DNA of 38,342 bases from an uncultured Eggerthellaceae bacterium (GTDB lineage Bacteria; Actinomycetota; Coriobacteriia; Coriobacteriales; Eggerthellaceae). Made by a program: the position numbers and the translations under genes. Below the pieces are notes generated by a model. The model did not search any database and was not told where the DNA came from. It saw only the letters and a program-made list of their open reading frames with translations. Shown here one piece after another: positions 7,031-16,261 of this stretch (position 1 is its first letter; each line of letters starts with the position of its first letter). The stretch is from positions 1-38,342 of the forward strand of contig CAJUPL010000019.1 in the NCBI GenBank assembly GCA_910588435.1, written 5' to 3'.

Positions 7031-7626
7031 AACATGGACTTCGGGGCGAAGCAGATGGGGCACTTCTCGAAGTCATCACCCTTGTGGATGTAGCCGCAAA
7101 CGGGGCAGAGGTAGAACTTGTCATCATCAGGAGCATCTATGTTGTTGTAAGCCTCAAGATAGAGCTCAGCATGCACAGCCTCTGCCAGCTTCGCGCGGGT
7201 GAACACCAGCTCAGCGCTGGACTCGCCCTCTTCGATGGCAACCTTCACGAAGTTCGGGTACATATCGGATGTCTCATAGATCTCACCCAGAGCGCCAGAG
7301 ATCAGGTTGATGTCAGTGTTGAAGCCAGAAGCCTCAGGAGCCTTCGGCGGCTCATAATCCGGCTCCTTCTTCTTGATCTCAGCAACCTCAAGGGCGATGT
7401 GGATCTGCTCAGCAGCGCTGGTGCAAGCGAACTGACGGGAGATCTGGTCATAGCCAGCCTCCTTCGCAAGCTTGGAGAATTCAGCGTACTTGGCCGACGC
7501 GCCCGTCTCGCCATTGACAGCAGACTTCAGGTTCTCAAGCGTGGTGCCCACCTGAGTGTCTGAATCAGGCATGATGTCGAAGTTAGTAGTGTTCTCAGCC
7601 GTTGGCATGACGTCGCGCACCTTCAT
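7018..7626 (-). CDS. rbr: Rubrerythrin
   Basis: Rubrerythrins are cytoplasmic diiron peroxidases that reduce hydrogen peroxide in anaerobes. The 202-aa product has the four-helix ferritin-like domain with helix motifs ENLKSAVNGETGASAKY, AAEQIHIALEVA and EAVHAELY supplying carboxylate/His ligands, and a C-terminal rubredoxin domain with two Cys pairs (LCPVCGYIHKG and KCPICFAPK). An N-terminal stretch of about 27 residues precedes the ferritin-like domain. AAGGAG lies seven bases before the ATG at 7626. It is divergent from the M18 aminopeptidase and forms a single-gene unit with its own terminator. The stop codon sits at the centre of a perfect palindrome, which is unusual. Confidence 0.95.
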   Translation of the reverse strand: MKVRDVMPTAENTTNFDIMPDSDTQVGTTLENLKSAVNGETGASAKYAEFSKLAKEAGYDQISRQFACTSAAEQIHIALEVAEIKKKEPDYEPPKAPEASGFNTDINLISGALGEIYETSDMYPNFVKVAIEEGESSAELVFTRAKLAEAVHAELYLEAYNNIDAPDDDKFYLCPVCGYIHKGDDFEKCPICFAPKSMFKEF

Positions 7627-7685
7627 ATGCAGCTCCTTCTCTTGGTCTTGCTAGATGATCACCGCGAATCACACGGTTTTCACAC

Positions 7686-7691
7686 ATTATA
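7686..7691 (-). promoter_or_regulatory. Candidate rubrerythrin -10 element
   Basis: TATAAT on the minus strand within CCTATAATGTG, about 60 nt before the rubrerythrin ATG, in the intergenic region shared with the divergent aminopeptidase gene. The -35 position is weak (GGTGCA at 17 bp), which fits a regulated promoter but does not prove one. Confidence 0.4.
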
Positions 7692-7762
7692 GGCACCCTG
7701 AGTGCGCATGCACCTTACGCTTTGATATAAATGCTGCGAAAACGTTGACGGGAAGGACACGC

Positions 7763-9169
7763 ATGGAACGCGAATCTGCATGGAAGCGCTACGACGAAGC
7801 GCAGCTTGAAGAGCTTGAAACGCTGGCCAACGGATACAAGGAGTTCATCTCCAAGAACAAGACGGAGCGCGAATGCTGCAATGCCGCTGAGGACATGGCG
7901 AAAGCCGCCGGGTACATCTCCCTTGATGACGCCATCAGGCAGAACAAGCAGCTGAAGGCGGGGGACAAGGTGTATGCCACATCGCACGGCAAGGCCATCA
8001 TGCTGGTGCAGCTTGGGAAAGCGCCGCTTGAGCAGGGCGCGAACATCCTAGGCGCTCACATTGACTCCCCGCGCCTGGACGTCAAGCAGAACCCGCTCTA
8101 TGAGAAGGACGGCTTCACGCTCCTGGACACCCACTATTACGGCGGGATCAAGAAGTACCAGTGGGTCTCCATCCCGCTTGCGCTGCATGGCGTGGTGGCG
8201 AAGACGGACGGCAGCGTCGTGCAGGTGAGCATAGGGGAAGCTTCGGATGACCCTGTGTTCTGCGTGACGGACCTGCTCCCCCATCTTGGTGCCAAGCAGC
8301 TGGAGAAGAAGGGCTCTGAGGTTGTAGAGGGCGAGGACCTTGACCTCTTGGTTGGGAACCGCTTCGCCGCAGCCGCTGAAGATGGCGAAGGCGCCTCAGA
8401 TGAGAAGGATCCCGTTCGCAAGTTCACGCTTGGGCTCCTAGAGGAGCGCTACGGCATCACGGAAGAGGATTTCCTCTCTGCTGAGCTTGAGATAGTGCCG
8501 GCCGGGCCTGCGCGTGACCTGGGCTTTGACCGCAGCATGGTCTTGGGCTACGGCCAAGATGACCGCGTGTGCTCATACACCTCCCTCGTGGCGCAGCTTG
8601 CCATGGCAGACGCTGAGCTTGATAGGTGCGCTGTCTGCATCCTGGTGGACAAGGAGGAGATCGGCAGCGTTGGCGCCACTGGCATGGAGTCAGCCTTCTT
8701 CGAGAACACGATGGCAGAGGTCATGGCGCTGGCAGGTGAGCCGGGTGATCTCCCCTTGAGGCGTGCGCTCAAGAGCTCACGCATGCTGTCATCTGACGTG
8801 TCTGCCGGCGTGGACCCAGCGTATGAGAGCGTGTTCGAGTCCAAGAACTCCGCCTACCTTGGGCGCGGGCTGGTGTTCAACAAGTACACCGGGGCGCGCG
8901 GCAAGAGCGGCTCGAACGACGCGCGTGCTGAGTACATGGCGCATATCAGGCGCGTGATGGATGAGGCGGGCGTTGCGTTCCAGACGGCTGAGCTTGGGCG
9001 CGTGGATGCTGGCGGCGGCGGAACGATAGCCTTCATTCCGGCCAGGTTCGGCATGGACGTGATAGATTCTGGAGTGCCGGTGCTCTCCATGCATAGCCCG
9101 TGGGAAGTCACCAGCAAGGCTGACATCTACGAAGCGAAGCGCGGATACGAGGCATTCCTCAAGGCGTAA
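7763..9169 (+). CDS. M18 family aminopeptidase (aspartyl aminopeptidase type)
   Basis: M18 enzymes are cytoplasmic dinuclear zinc aminopeptidases, usually dodecameric, that remove N-terminal acidic or other residues from peptides. The 468-aa product carries the metal-site motifs in order: His99 and Asp101 region (GAHIDSPRLD), DKEEIGSVGATGMES for the catalytic Glu and metal Asp/Glu, SSDVSAGVDP, KSGSNDARAEY and LSMHSPWEVTSKAD near the C-terminus. The start at 7763 is preferred over an upstream frame beginning at 7655 because GGAAGG (7750-7755) precedes it and homologues begin close to this methionine; the longer form would run into the rubrerythrin promoter. It is a single-gene plus-strand unit, convergent with dnaE. 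Confidence 0.93.
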   Translation: MERESAWKRYDEAQLEELETLANGYKEFISKNKTERECCNAAEDMAKAAGYISLDDAIRQNKQLKAGDKVYATSHGKAIMLVQLGKAPLEQGANILGAHIDSPRLDVKQNPLYEKDGFTLLDTHYYGGIKKYQWVSIPLALHGVVAKTDGSVVQVSIGEASDDPVFCVTDLLPHLGAKQLEKKGSEVVEGEDLDLLVGNRFAAAAEDGEGASDEKDPVRKFTLGLLEERYGITEEDFLSAELEIVPAGPARDLGFDRSMVLGYGQDDRVCSYTSLVAQLAMADAELDRCAVCILVDKEEIGSVGATGMESAFFENTMAEVMALAGEPGDLPLRRALKSSRMLSSDVSAGVDPAYESVFESKNSAYLGRGLVFNKYTGARGKSGSNDARAEYMAHIRRVMDEAGVAFQTAELGRVDAGGGGTIAFIPARFGMDVIDSGVPVLSMHSPWEVTSKADIYEAKRGYEAFLKA

Positions 9170-9188
9170 GAGCGCTATCCGGCGAAGA

Positions 9189-9215
9189 GTGCGCCCATGA
9201 GAGCGATGGGCGCAC
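9189..9215. terminator. Hairpin between convergent aminopeptidase and dnaE genes
   Basis: Ten-bp stem GTGCGCCCAT/ATGGGCGCAC with a 7-nt loop, lying between two converging genes. There is no T run on either strand, so termination would be weak or factor-assisted. The 82-bp gap contains nothing else. Confidence 0.45.
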
Positions 9216-9251
9216 CTACGGAATCCTCACGCGGTACGAGGACGCGCGGCT

Positions 9252-12200
9252 CTACGCCACCACGCGCCCGAACAGGCGTGATATCTCCGTCTTCAAGGCC
9301 ACGTTCTCAGAATCAACGGACAGCGGCAGCTCAGCCCTGAACTTGCGGCCATCCGCTTGATGCACCATCAGCACCACGCCGTCCCTGCCCGGGAATGACG
9401 TCAGAAGCGAATTGAGCTTCTGTGACTTCGTGGCGTCGAACTCAGCGGACTCAAGCTTGATGATCAGATGCCCCGGCGCGCGCGTCTTGGCCTGCCGCTC
9501 ATCAAGCTCAAGGGACTCGATCTCATAGGCTATGATCTGGCTTCCGCGATCAGTCACCTCGAACTTGCCCTTGACCTTCACCACAGCGTCCTCTTGCAGC
9601 ACGTTCGCAACCTTCGAGAAGTCGAACGCGATACAGTCCAGCACGCCGGTTGAATCCTCTAGCTGGAAGTTCGCCATGATGGTGCCGCGCTTGGTGGGCT
9701 TGGTGGCAACCGATGACACCAGTCCCACGAACGTGGCATTCTTCAGGTCCTTCGTGCGCTCCGACAGCTCACCCATGGTGTGCTTGGTGATCTTCGCCAT
9801 CAGGTCCTCATACGGCGCCAGCGGATGACCTGACACGTAGATGCCCATGATCTCCTTCTCGAAGCGGAGGAGCTCGCGCAGCGGCCATTCGACGCCGTCC
9901 GGCTCAGGGATGTCGTTCTGGAAGCCGGAGTCCTCAACGTCACCGAACATATCGAACATGGTGACCTGGCCTTGGCTTGCGTCCTTTTGGCGCTTCTGCG
10001 CGTCTTCCAGAAGCGGCGTCTCCTCAAGGAAGTGCATCAGCTGCTTGCGGGTGTAGCCGCAGGAGTCGAACGCACCGCCCTTGATCAGAGCGTCGATGGC
10101 CTTGCGGTTCACGCTCTTGATGTCCACGCGTGACACGAAGTCATGCAGGTTCTGGAAGGCGCCGCCGCGCTCACGCTCTTCGATGATGACCTCAGCCACG
10201 TTGCGCCCGATGCCGCGAACACCCATCAGCCCGAAGCGGATGCCGCCCTCAACAGGCGTGAACTCCACGTTGGACGAGTTGATGTCTGGCGGCAGCACGG
10301 GCGTGCCGTTGTGGTTGCAGCTGGCGATGTAGCGGATCAGGCGGTCCGTCTTTCCCATGTAGCTGGAGAGCACAGCGGCCATGTATTCATTCGGGTAGTA
10401 GGCCTTGAGGTATGCCGTGCGCATGACCAGGATGGCGTACGCCGCAGAGTGCGATTTGTTGAACGCGTACTTCGCGAACTTCTCAGCGTCAGCCCAGATC
10501 TGCTTGGCAATGTCCAGAGAGAACCCGTTCTCAACCGCGCCGTCATTCCAGTCAGCCTGGAGCTCCTTCATCACCTCCAGCTTCTTCTTGCCCATGGCCT
10601 TGCGGAGCTTGTCTGCCTTGCCGGCGGAGAAGCCGGACATGGCCATTGAGATCTGCATGATCTGCTCTTGGTAGACCATGGTGCCGTACGTCTCCTCCAA
10701 GATGGAGCGCAGGCGGTCATCGTAGTAATGCACGGGCTTGCGGCCGCTTGCCACCTCAACGTAGTCATCCACCATGCCGGACTCCAGCGGACCCGGGCGG
10801 TTCAGTGCGATGGAAGCCACGATGTCAGAGAACCTCTTCGGTGGGAGGCGCTTGAACAGGCTCACGTACAGGGCGCTCTCCACCTGGAAGAGGCCGTCCA
10901 TGTTGCCGGAGCGCATCAGCTTGAATGCGCCCTCATCGTCAGTTGGGATCTCCTCAGGGACTATCTCCTTGCCCGTGCGCGCAGACACGTTCTGGCACGC
11001 GCGGGAGAGCACGCCAAGGGTTCGGAGACCCAAGAAGTCCATCTTGAGAAGGCCCAGCTCCGGGGTGTAGTGGCCGTCGAACTGCGTGATGATGCCGCCG
11101 CCCTTGGTGTCACGCTTCATGGGAACGTGGTCTGACATGGGGTCACGGCAGATGATGGTGGCGCACGCGTGCACACCCTCACCGCGGACGTTGCCTTCTA
11201 TGGAGAGCGCCGCATCTAGCACAGAGCGAGTGTCTTCCTCAGAGTCATAAGCGGCTTGCAGCTCAGGATTCTTCGAAAGCGCATCCGCAATGGAGATGCC
11301 CAGCTCATCCGGGATCATCTTGGAGATGCGATCCCCCGTTGCATACGGGAAGCCCAGCACGCGCGCCGCGTCCTTCACGGCATTTCGTGCCTGCAGCTTG
11401 CCGAACGTGATCACGCCCGCCACGTGGTCTTCGCCGTAGACGTCCTTGATGTGCTGGATGACCTCGCCTCTGCGCTCATCGTCGAAGTCAACATCGATAT
11501 CGGGCATCTCCACGCGCTCAGGAGAGAGGAAACGTTCGAACAGGAGCCCGTTCGTGAGCGGATCCAGGTCAGTGATGCCCATGGCATACGCCACGATGGC
11601 GCCTGCAGCTGAGCCGCGCCCAGGGCCAACGCCGATGCCTTGACTGCGCGCCCATTCGATGTATTCCTGCACGATCAAGAAGTACGCCGGGAAGCCCTGC
11701 TGGATGATGATGCCCATCTCATAGTCTGCGCGCTCTTGCGCCTCTTGCGGCACCGGCGTGCCGTAGCGCTTCTCAAGGCCCTCTTGCACGCGCTTGCGGA
11801 ACCACGTCTCATCCGTCTCCCCCTCTGGCAGCGGGAAGCGAGGCAGGATGGTCTCGTTCTCTATCTCAACGTTGCATTTCTCAGCGATCTCAAGCGTGTT
11901 GTCACAGGCCTCAGGGAAGTCCGCCATTGCGGCGCGCATCTCCTCTTCGGTCTTCATGTAGAACTGATCGTTCGGGAAGCGCATGCGGTCAGTGTCTGCC
12001 AAGTTGCGCTTGAGGCCGATGCAGAGCATGACATCCTGCGCGCGGGCGTCTTCCTGAAGCAGGTAATGGAAGTCATTCGTGGCCACGGTCTTCAGGCCCG
12101 TCTTTCGCGCAACCTCAGTCAGCTTGTGGTTTAGCTCCGTCTGCGTGAACCCAGCGTCCGTCTTGATGCCCTGGTTCTGCAGCTCTATGTAGAAATCCCC

Positions 12201-12713
12201 TGGCTCGAAGCAGGCGGAGAGCTTCTCTGCCCACTTCACGGCCTCATCGAACTGGGAGGCATCGAGAAGCTTCGGGATGATGCCAGCGATGCAAGCCGAC
12301 GTGCCGATGAGCCCCTGCCCGTACTTCTTCAGCTGCGCCAGCGTGGTGCGCGGCTTGTAGTACATATTGTCCACGTTGGATTCGCTGACCAGCTTCAGCA
12401 GATTGTGGTAGCCCTCGGTGGTCTTCGCCAGCAGGAGCAGGTGATACAGGCGCGGGCGCATGTCAGTGCGCAGCTCATCGTCGGTTGTGAAGTAGATCTC
12501 ACACCCGTAGATGGGCTTCACGCGAATGCCGGTCTCCTTCTCAACGGCGTCACATGAGTCACGAAGCTCGATCATGCCGTGCATGACGCCGTGGTCAGTG
12601 ACGGCCACCGCCGGCATGCCTAGATCAGCCGCGCGCTTGACCATGTCCTTGATGTGCGTGATGCCATCAAGCAGGGAGTATTCGGTATGGTTATGCAGAT
12701 GTACGAATGCCAT
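9252..12713 (-). CDS. dnaE: DNA polymerase III alpha subunit
   Basis: This is the replicative C-family polymerase. The 1153-aa product has an N-terminal PHP domain (FVHLHNHTEYSLLDG, VAVTDHGVMHG), the palm with GPGRGSAAGAIVAYA and the catalytic aspartates in PDIDVDFDDE (404-413), fingers and clamp-binding regions with YAFNKSHSAAYA, tandem helix-hairpin-helix sequence (MGVRGIGRNVAEVI), and a C-terminal OB fold (FVGLVSSVATKPTKRGTIMANFQLED). The length is typical for actinobacterial DnaE1. The ribosome-binding site is weak (AAAGGG). No intein, frameshift or second polymerase gene is seen. The 87-bp gap to ecfT upstream shows no clear terminator. Confidence 0.98.
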   Translation of the reverse strand: MAFVHLHNHTEYSLLDGITHIKDMVKRAADLGMPAVAVTDHGVMHGMIELRDSCDAVEKETGIRVKPIYGCEIYFTTDDELRTDMRPRLYHLLLLAKTTEGYHNLLKLVSESNVDNMYYKPRTTLAQLKKYGQGLIGTSACIAGIIPKLLDASQFDEAVKWAEKLSACFEPGDFYIELQNQGIKTDAGFTQTELNHKLTEVARKTGLKTVATNDFHYLLQEDARAQDVMLCIGLKRNLADTDRMRFPNDQFYMKTEEEMRAAMADFPEACDNTLEIAEKCNVEIENETILPRFPLPEGETDETWFRKRVQEGLEKRYGTPVPQEAQERADYEMGIIIQQGFPAYFLIVQEYIEWARSQGIGVGPGRGSAAGAIVAYAMGITDLDPLTNGLLFERFLSPERVEMPDIDVDFDDERRGEVIQHIKDVYGEDHVAGVITFGKLQARNAVKDAARVLGFPYATGDRISKMIPDELGISIADALSKNPELQAAYDSEEDTRSVLDAALSIEGNVRGEGVHACATIICRDPMSDHVPMKRDTKGGGIITQFDGHYTPELGLLKMDFLGLRTLGVLSRACQNVSARTGKEIVPEEIPTDDEGAFKLMRSGNMDGLFQVESALYVSLFKRLPPKRFSDIVASIALNRPGPLESGMVDDYVEVASGRKPVHYYDDRLRSILEETYGTMVYQEQIMQISMAMSGFSAGKADKLRKAMGKKKLEVMKELQADWNDGAVENGFSLDIAKQIWADAEKFAKYAFNKSHSAAYAILVMRTAYLKAYYPNEYMAAVLSSYMGKTDRLIRYIASCNHNGTPVLPPDINSSNVEFTPVEGGIRFGLMGVRGIGRNVAEVIIEERERGGAFQNLHDFVSRVDIKSVNRKAIDALIKGGAFDSCGYTRKQLMHFLEETPLLEDAQKRQKDASQGQVTMFDMFGDVEDSGFQNDIPEPDGVEWPLRELLRFEKEIMGIYVSGHPLAPYEDLMAKITKHTMGELSERTKDLKNATFVGLVSSVATKPTKRGTIMANFQLEDSTGVLDCIAFDFSKVANVLQEDAVVKVKGKFEVTDRGSQIIAYEIESLELDERQAKTRAPGHLIIKLESAEFDATKSQKLNSLLTSFPGRDGVVLMVHQADGRKFRAELPLSVDSENVALKTEISRLFGRVVA

Positions 12714-12800
12714 ATGTTGTGCCCTTTGCGTATGAAGAGCGCGCCATGTGGTGTATTCAGAGCGTTTGGCGCACAGTGGGATCAGAGGTGCATCATAGCA

Positions 12801-13475
12801 TCATGAGTTGCGTTTTTCCATACCGTAGCACCTAGCATCCATGGCTTCTGCCAATCGCTCAGCACGACGGAACAGACCAACGATCAAGGGCATCAAGATG
12901 GCCATGTGCGCTTTGATCCGCGCTATCAGACCACCTTCATCGAAGGCAGCGCCGCGGGACCATTGCGCGTCCTTCACTTGCTGGAATTCCGCAACGATGA
13001 GCGGGATGAATCGAAGCGCGATGGAGAGCACCATGGCAATGTCGTCAACGGGCACATGAAGCGCGCGCAGCGGCTTCATGAACCAGACGAACGCGTCCAC
13101 TAGCTGCGTTGACGTGGTGGAATAGCAGACGATCAGGCTTGCCCAGACGAGCAGGCAGATGCGGAGGCCAAAGAAGCAGCCGCGCTCAAGGCCGTCAAGC
13201 GTGAACGCGAAGCCTGCCTGTGAGCCGAAAGCGTTGAACAGCACGGTGATGCCCGCAAGGATGTAGACGGGCACGACGCTTGCGAACACGGCCTTCACGG
13301 GAAGCTTCGACGCAGCGAACGCGGCAAGGAGCATGGCCGTTGCCACCGCCATCCCCCACCATGAGCTGACGAAGAATATCCCCACAGAATACGCCAGCAG
13401 CAAAAAGAGCTTCGCCCGAGCATCTGCGCGATGCACGGGCGAATCCTTGAAGATGTATGTTCTAAATGATGCCAA
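12801..13475 (-). CDS. ecfT: Energy-coupling factor transporter transmembrane protein EcfT
   Basis: EcfT is the membrane scaffold of group II ECF vitamin/metal importers; it couples the EcfA ATPases to interchangeable substrate-binding S proteins. The 224-aa product has several hydrophobic helices and the two cytoplasmic coupling motifs: QVKDAQWSRGAAFDEGG, and near the C-terminus RAERLAEAMDARCYG. In most EcfT these read as Ala-Arg-Gly; here they are SRG and ARC. The start at 13475 is TTG, placed by alignment to the usual YIFKDSPVHRADARAK opening, 9 nt after rplQ. In many Gram-positives the ATPases come before ecfT at this position; here they are absent and a fused ATPase lies at 35826. Confidence 0.9.
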   Translation of the reverse strand: MASFRTYIFKDSPVHRADARAKLFLLLAYSVGIFFVSSWWGMAVATAMLLAAFAASKLPVKAVFASVVPVYILAGITVLFNAFGSQAGFAFTLDGLERGCFFGLRICLLVWASLIVCYSTTSTQLVDAFVWFMKPLRALHVPVDDIAMVLSIALRFIPLIVAEFQQVKDAQWSRGAAFDEGGLIARIKAHMAILMPLIVGLFRRAERLAEAMDARCYGMEKRNS

Positions 13476-13484
13476 CCTGAAGGG

Positions 13485-14204
13485 CTATTTGGCCTTCTCT
13501 TCGTCGGCAGCCTTCAGGCTCTCAGCCTTGGCCTCTTCAGCCTTGGCTTCCTCAGCCTTGAACTCTTCTTCGCGAACCTCTTCGGCCTCCTTGGCATCAG
13601 CCTTCTCAGCCTTGGCTTCCTTCTTCTCAGCCTCAGCTTCCTTGGCCTCGATGGCCTCAACTGCGGGCTCCTGGACCTCAGCAGCGAAGTTCTCCTCAGC
13701 AGCCTCCACGGACTCCTTGAGCTCCTCTACCACTGACTCCTCAGCCTTCTCGGCCTTCTTCGGAGCAGCCTTCTTCGCAGCGGCCTTCTTAGGTGCAGCC
13801 TTCTTGGAAGCAGCGGCCTTCTTCTCAGCCTTCGGCACGCAGTTCTCAGTGACCAGCTCCATGATGACCATTGGAGCGCCATCACCCTTGCGCGGCCCAA
13901 GCTTCATGATGCGAGTGTAGCCACCCGGGCGGCCTTCGAACATGCCCTGGGAGACCTTCTCGAAGATCTCACGCACCAGCTCCTTGTCATTGCCAAGCTT
14001 GGCGATGGCAAGGCGCCTGGAATGCAGATCGCCCTTCTTGGCCCAGGTGATGATCTTGTCCACGTCTGGACGGATCTCCTTGGCGCGGCTCTCGATGGTC
14101 TTGATGCGGTCATTCAGGAACAGCTGCTGCACCAGGCTGCGCTTCATTGCCTGTGTGTGGCTCCAATCAGTCCCCAGCTTGCGCCCCTTGTACTTATGTC
14201 TCAT
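13485..14204 (-). CDS. rplQ: 50S ribosomal protein L17 with long C-terminal Ala/Glu/Lys tail
   Basis: L17 binds 23S rRNA near the exit tunnel. Residues 1-123 are a complete L17 (MRHKYKGRKLGTDWSHTQAM to VIMELVTENCV). About 116 extra residues follow: first a basic stretch of KKAAPKKAA-type repeats (about 124-150), then an acidic, highly helical segment rich in Glu, Ala and Lys to residue 239. The tail has no cysteine or tryptophan and looks disordered or coiled-coil. Basic/acidic tails on L17 are known in some actinobacteria, but this one nearly doubles the protein. GGAGAGGG precedes the ATG. It lies 9 nt after rpoA and 9 nt before ecfT. Confidence 0.97.
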   Translation of the reverse strand: MRHKYKGRKLGTDWSHTQAMKRSLVQQLFLNDRIKTIESRAKEIRPDVDKIITWAKKGDLHSRRLAIAKLGNDKELVREIFEKVSQGMFEGRPGGYTRIMKLGPRKGDGAPMVIMELVTENCVPKAEKKAAASKKAAPKKAAAKKAAPKKAEKAEESVVEELKESVEAAEENFAAEVQEPAVEAIEAKEAEAEKKEAKAEKADAKEAEEVREEEFKAEEAKAEEAKAESLKAADEEKAK

Positions 14205-14213
14205 TTCCCTCTC

Positions 14214-15167
14214 CTAAAACTTGAGGTTCAAGTCCATGGAGATCAGCTTGTCCTTGACCTCTTCGATGGACTTGGCACCGAAATTGCGTATGTTCAGAAG
14301 GTCGTTCTCTGAGAAATCGACCAGCTGACGGACAGAATGGATGCCAGCGCGCTTCAAGCAGTTGTAGGAGCGAACGGAGAGATCCAGGTCCTCGATCTGC
14401 TTGTCAAGCTCAGCGTTGGTCTCAGTGCTCTCAGGCGCGAAGATGGAGGCTGACTCCTGAGCTTCCTCGTCCTGGTCATCATCAGCCAGTGAGAGGAACG
14501 CGCCCATGTACTGATTGATTATGTTCGCACCGCGGCAGACAGCCTCAGTGGGAGAGATGGAGCCATCCGTCTCAACCTCAAGCGTCAGGCGGTCATAGTC
14601 AGTGTGCTGCCCAACACGCGTGTCCTCCACGTTCATGGTGCAACGGCGAACGGGAGAGAACAGCGAATCAACGGGGATGACGCCGATGGGGTCTTCCGTG
14701 CGCTTGTTGTTGTCAGCGCTGACGTAGCCGCGGCCAACCCCGATGCGGATGGACATGTCCAGCTGGCCGCCGTCTGCCACGCTTGCGATGACGTGCTCCG
14801 GGTTCACCAGCGTGAACTCAGTAGGCACCTCAAGGTCAGCGCCGGTGACCACGCAGGGGCCTTCGGCTGAAACGTGTGCGGTGGCCTCTGTGACATCATC
14901 TGTCAGCGGAGAGAAGACGAGCCCCTTCACGTTCAAGACGATGTCAGTGATGTCCTCGATGACACCTTCTGCCGTGGTGAACTCATGCTGAACGCCGTCA
15001 ACCTGGATGGCCGTTGCCTTCGCCCCATCAAGGGAGGAGAGCAGAACGCGCCGCATTGAGTTCCCCAACGTATTGCCGTAGCCGCGCTCCAGCGGCTCAA
15101 CGATATAGCGAGCAACCGTGCTGTTGACTTCCTCAGTGCTTACAGTAGGCCTCATGAACTCTGTCAT
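14214..15167 (-). CDS. rpoA: DNA-directed RNA polymerase subunit alpha
   Basis: The 317-aa product is the RNAP assembly subunit. The N-terminal domain carries the dimerisation sequence ERGYGNTLGNSMRRVLLSSL and the beta/beta'-contact regions; a linker rich in Asp/Glu/Ser (about 225-245) leads to the alpha-CTD with IEDLDLSVRSYNCLKRAGI and NIRNFGAKSIEEVKDKL, the helix-hairpin-helix that binds UP elements and activators. AAGGAGG lies 10 nt before the ATG. Met5 is an alternative start but has a worse ribosome-binding site. It sits between rpsD and rplQ as in the standard alpha operon. Confidence 0.99.
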   Translation of the reverse strand: MTEFMRPTVSTEEVNSTVARYIVEPLERGYGNTLGNSMRRVLLSSLDGAKATAIQVDGVQHEFTTAEGVIEDITDIVLNVKGLVFSPLTDDVTEATAHVSAEGPCVVTGADLEVPTEFTLVNPEHVIASVADGGQLDMSIRIGVGRGYVSADNNKRTEDPIGVIPVDSLFSPVRRCTMNVEDTRVGQHTDYDRLTLEVETDGSISPTEAVCRGANIINQYMGAFLSLADDDQDEEAQESASIFAPESTETNAELDKQIEDLDLSVRSYNCLKRAGIHSVRQLVDFSENDLLNIRNFGAKSIEEVKDKLISMDLNLKF

Positions 15168-15204
15168 GTGTGATGAGCCTCCTTAAAAGTCCTTGAGCTA
15201 TCAG

Positions 15205-15831
15205 TTATTTCGAGTAGAGCTCGACGATGAGCTGCTCGCGGATGTCAGAATCGATCTGATCACGCTGCGGAAGCGAAAGGACGCTGCCCTGCAGCTTCTC
15301 GATATCAACCTCAAGCCATGCCGGAACCTGAATGCGCTCTGAGGAGATGAGCGCGCTCTTGATGACGAGCATGTCGCGTGCCTTCGGCGCAACGGAGATC
15401 AGGTCTCCTGGACGCACGCGGAATGACGGGATGTCAACGCGGCGGCCGTTCACCTGGATGTGACCATGGCGAACCTGCTGGCGAGCCTCTGCGCGAGACT
15501 TCGCGAAGCCAAGGCGGTATACGACGTTGTCAAGACGGCTCTCAAGTATGCGGAGCAGGTTCTCACCAGTGACGCCCTGCTGGCGGTTGGCCATCTCATA
15601 GTAGTGATGGAACTGCTTCTCAAGCAGGCCATAGATGCGCTTCGTCTTCTGCTTCTCACGAAGCTGCATACGGTATTCGCTCTCCTTGACGCGCTTGCGT
15701 CCGGCCTCACCCGGAGCGTAGTCACGGCGCTCGATAGCGCACTTGTCCGTGTAGCAGCGGTCTCCCTTAAGGAAGAGCTTGCATCCCTCGCGCCTGCAAA
15801 GGCGGCAGGATGGTCCAGTGTATCGTGCCAT
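15205..15831 (-). CDS. rpsD: 30S ribosomal protein S4, zinc-binding form
   Basis: S4 nucleates assembly of the 30S body and often represses the alpha operon translationally. The 208-aa product has the four zinc ligands of the C+ form (Cys9, Cys12, Cys26, Cys31), the S4 domain (LESRLDNVVYRLGFAKSRAEARQQVRHGHI) at about 95-160, and a normal C-terminus ending in LIVELYSK. It lies within infA-rpmJ-rpsM-rpsK-rpsD-rpoA-rplQ. Keeping the zinc form together with zinc-type L36 suggests zinc is not normally limiting. Confidence 0.99.
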   Translation of the reverse strand: MARYTGPSCRLCRREGCKLFLKGDRCYTDKCAIERRDYAPGEAGRKRVKESEYRMQLREKQKTKRIYGLLEKQFHHYYEMANRQQGVTGENLLRILESRLDNVVYRLGFAKSRAEARQQVRHGHIQVNGRRVDIPSFRVRPGDLISVAPKARDMLVIKSALISSERIQVPAWLEVDIEKLQGSVLSLPQRDQIDSDIREQLIVELYSK

Positions 15832-15850
15832 AAGTGTCTTCCTCCTCTAA

Positions 15851-16246
15851 CTACACGCGGCGGCGCTTCTTGGGGCGGCAGCCGTTGTGCGGGATGGGTG
15901 TGCAGTCCTGGATGCTTGCGATCTCAAGCCCTGCGGCCTGAAGGGTGCGGATCGCCGTCTCACGGCCAGAGCCTGGGCCCTTGACGAAGACGGAGACCTT
16001 GCGAAGGCCATGCTCCATGGCGATCTTCGCGCAAGCCTCAGCTGCCATCTGCGCAGCGAACGGAGTGGACTTACGGCTTCCCTTGAAGCCAACGGTGCCG
16101 GCGGACTGCCAAGCGATCACGTTGCCTTGAGGGTCAGTGATGGAGATGATGGTGTTATTGAACGTTGACTTGATGTGGGCGGCACCCACGGCAATGTTCT
16201 TACGCTCAGAGCGCTTCACGCGCGCAGTTACGTTCTTCTTAGCCAT
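15851..16246 (-). CDS. rpsK: 30S ribosomal protein S11
   Basis: S11 forms part of the 30S platform near the Shine-Dalgarno duplex. The 131-aa product has the N-terminal basic segment and the conserved GAAHIKSTFNNTIISITD, AAQMAAEACAKIAMEHG and VFVKGPGSGRETAIRTL motifs, ending in the typical PHNGCRPKKRRRV. It lies 15 nt after rpsM and 19 nt before rpsD in the alpha operon. Confidence 0.99.
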   Translation of the reverse strand: MAKKNVTARVKRSERKNIAVGAAHIKSTFNNTIISITDPQGNVIAWQSAGTVGFKGSRKSTPFAAQMAAEACAKIAMEHGLRKVSVFVKGPGSGRETAIRTLQAAGLEIASIQDCTPIPHNGCRPKKRRRV

Positions 16247-16261
16247 TGTGCTTACCTAACC

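Noticed and set aside
7655..7762. Upstream extension of the M18 aminopeptidase
   Set aside because: The 36 extra residues have no ribosome-binding site, cover the rubrerythrin promoter region and do not resemble M18 N-termini.
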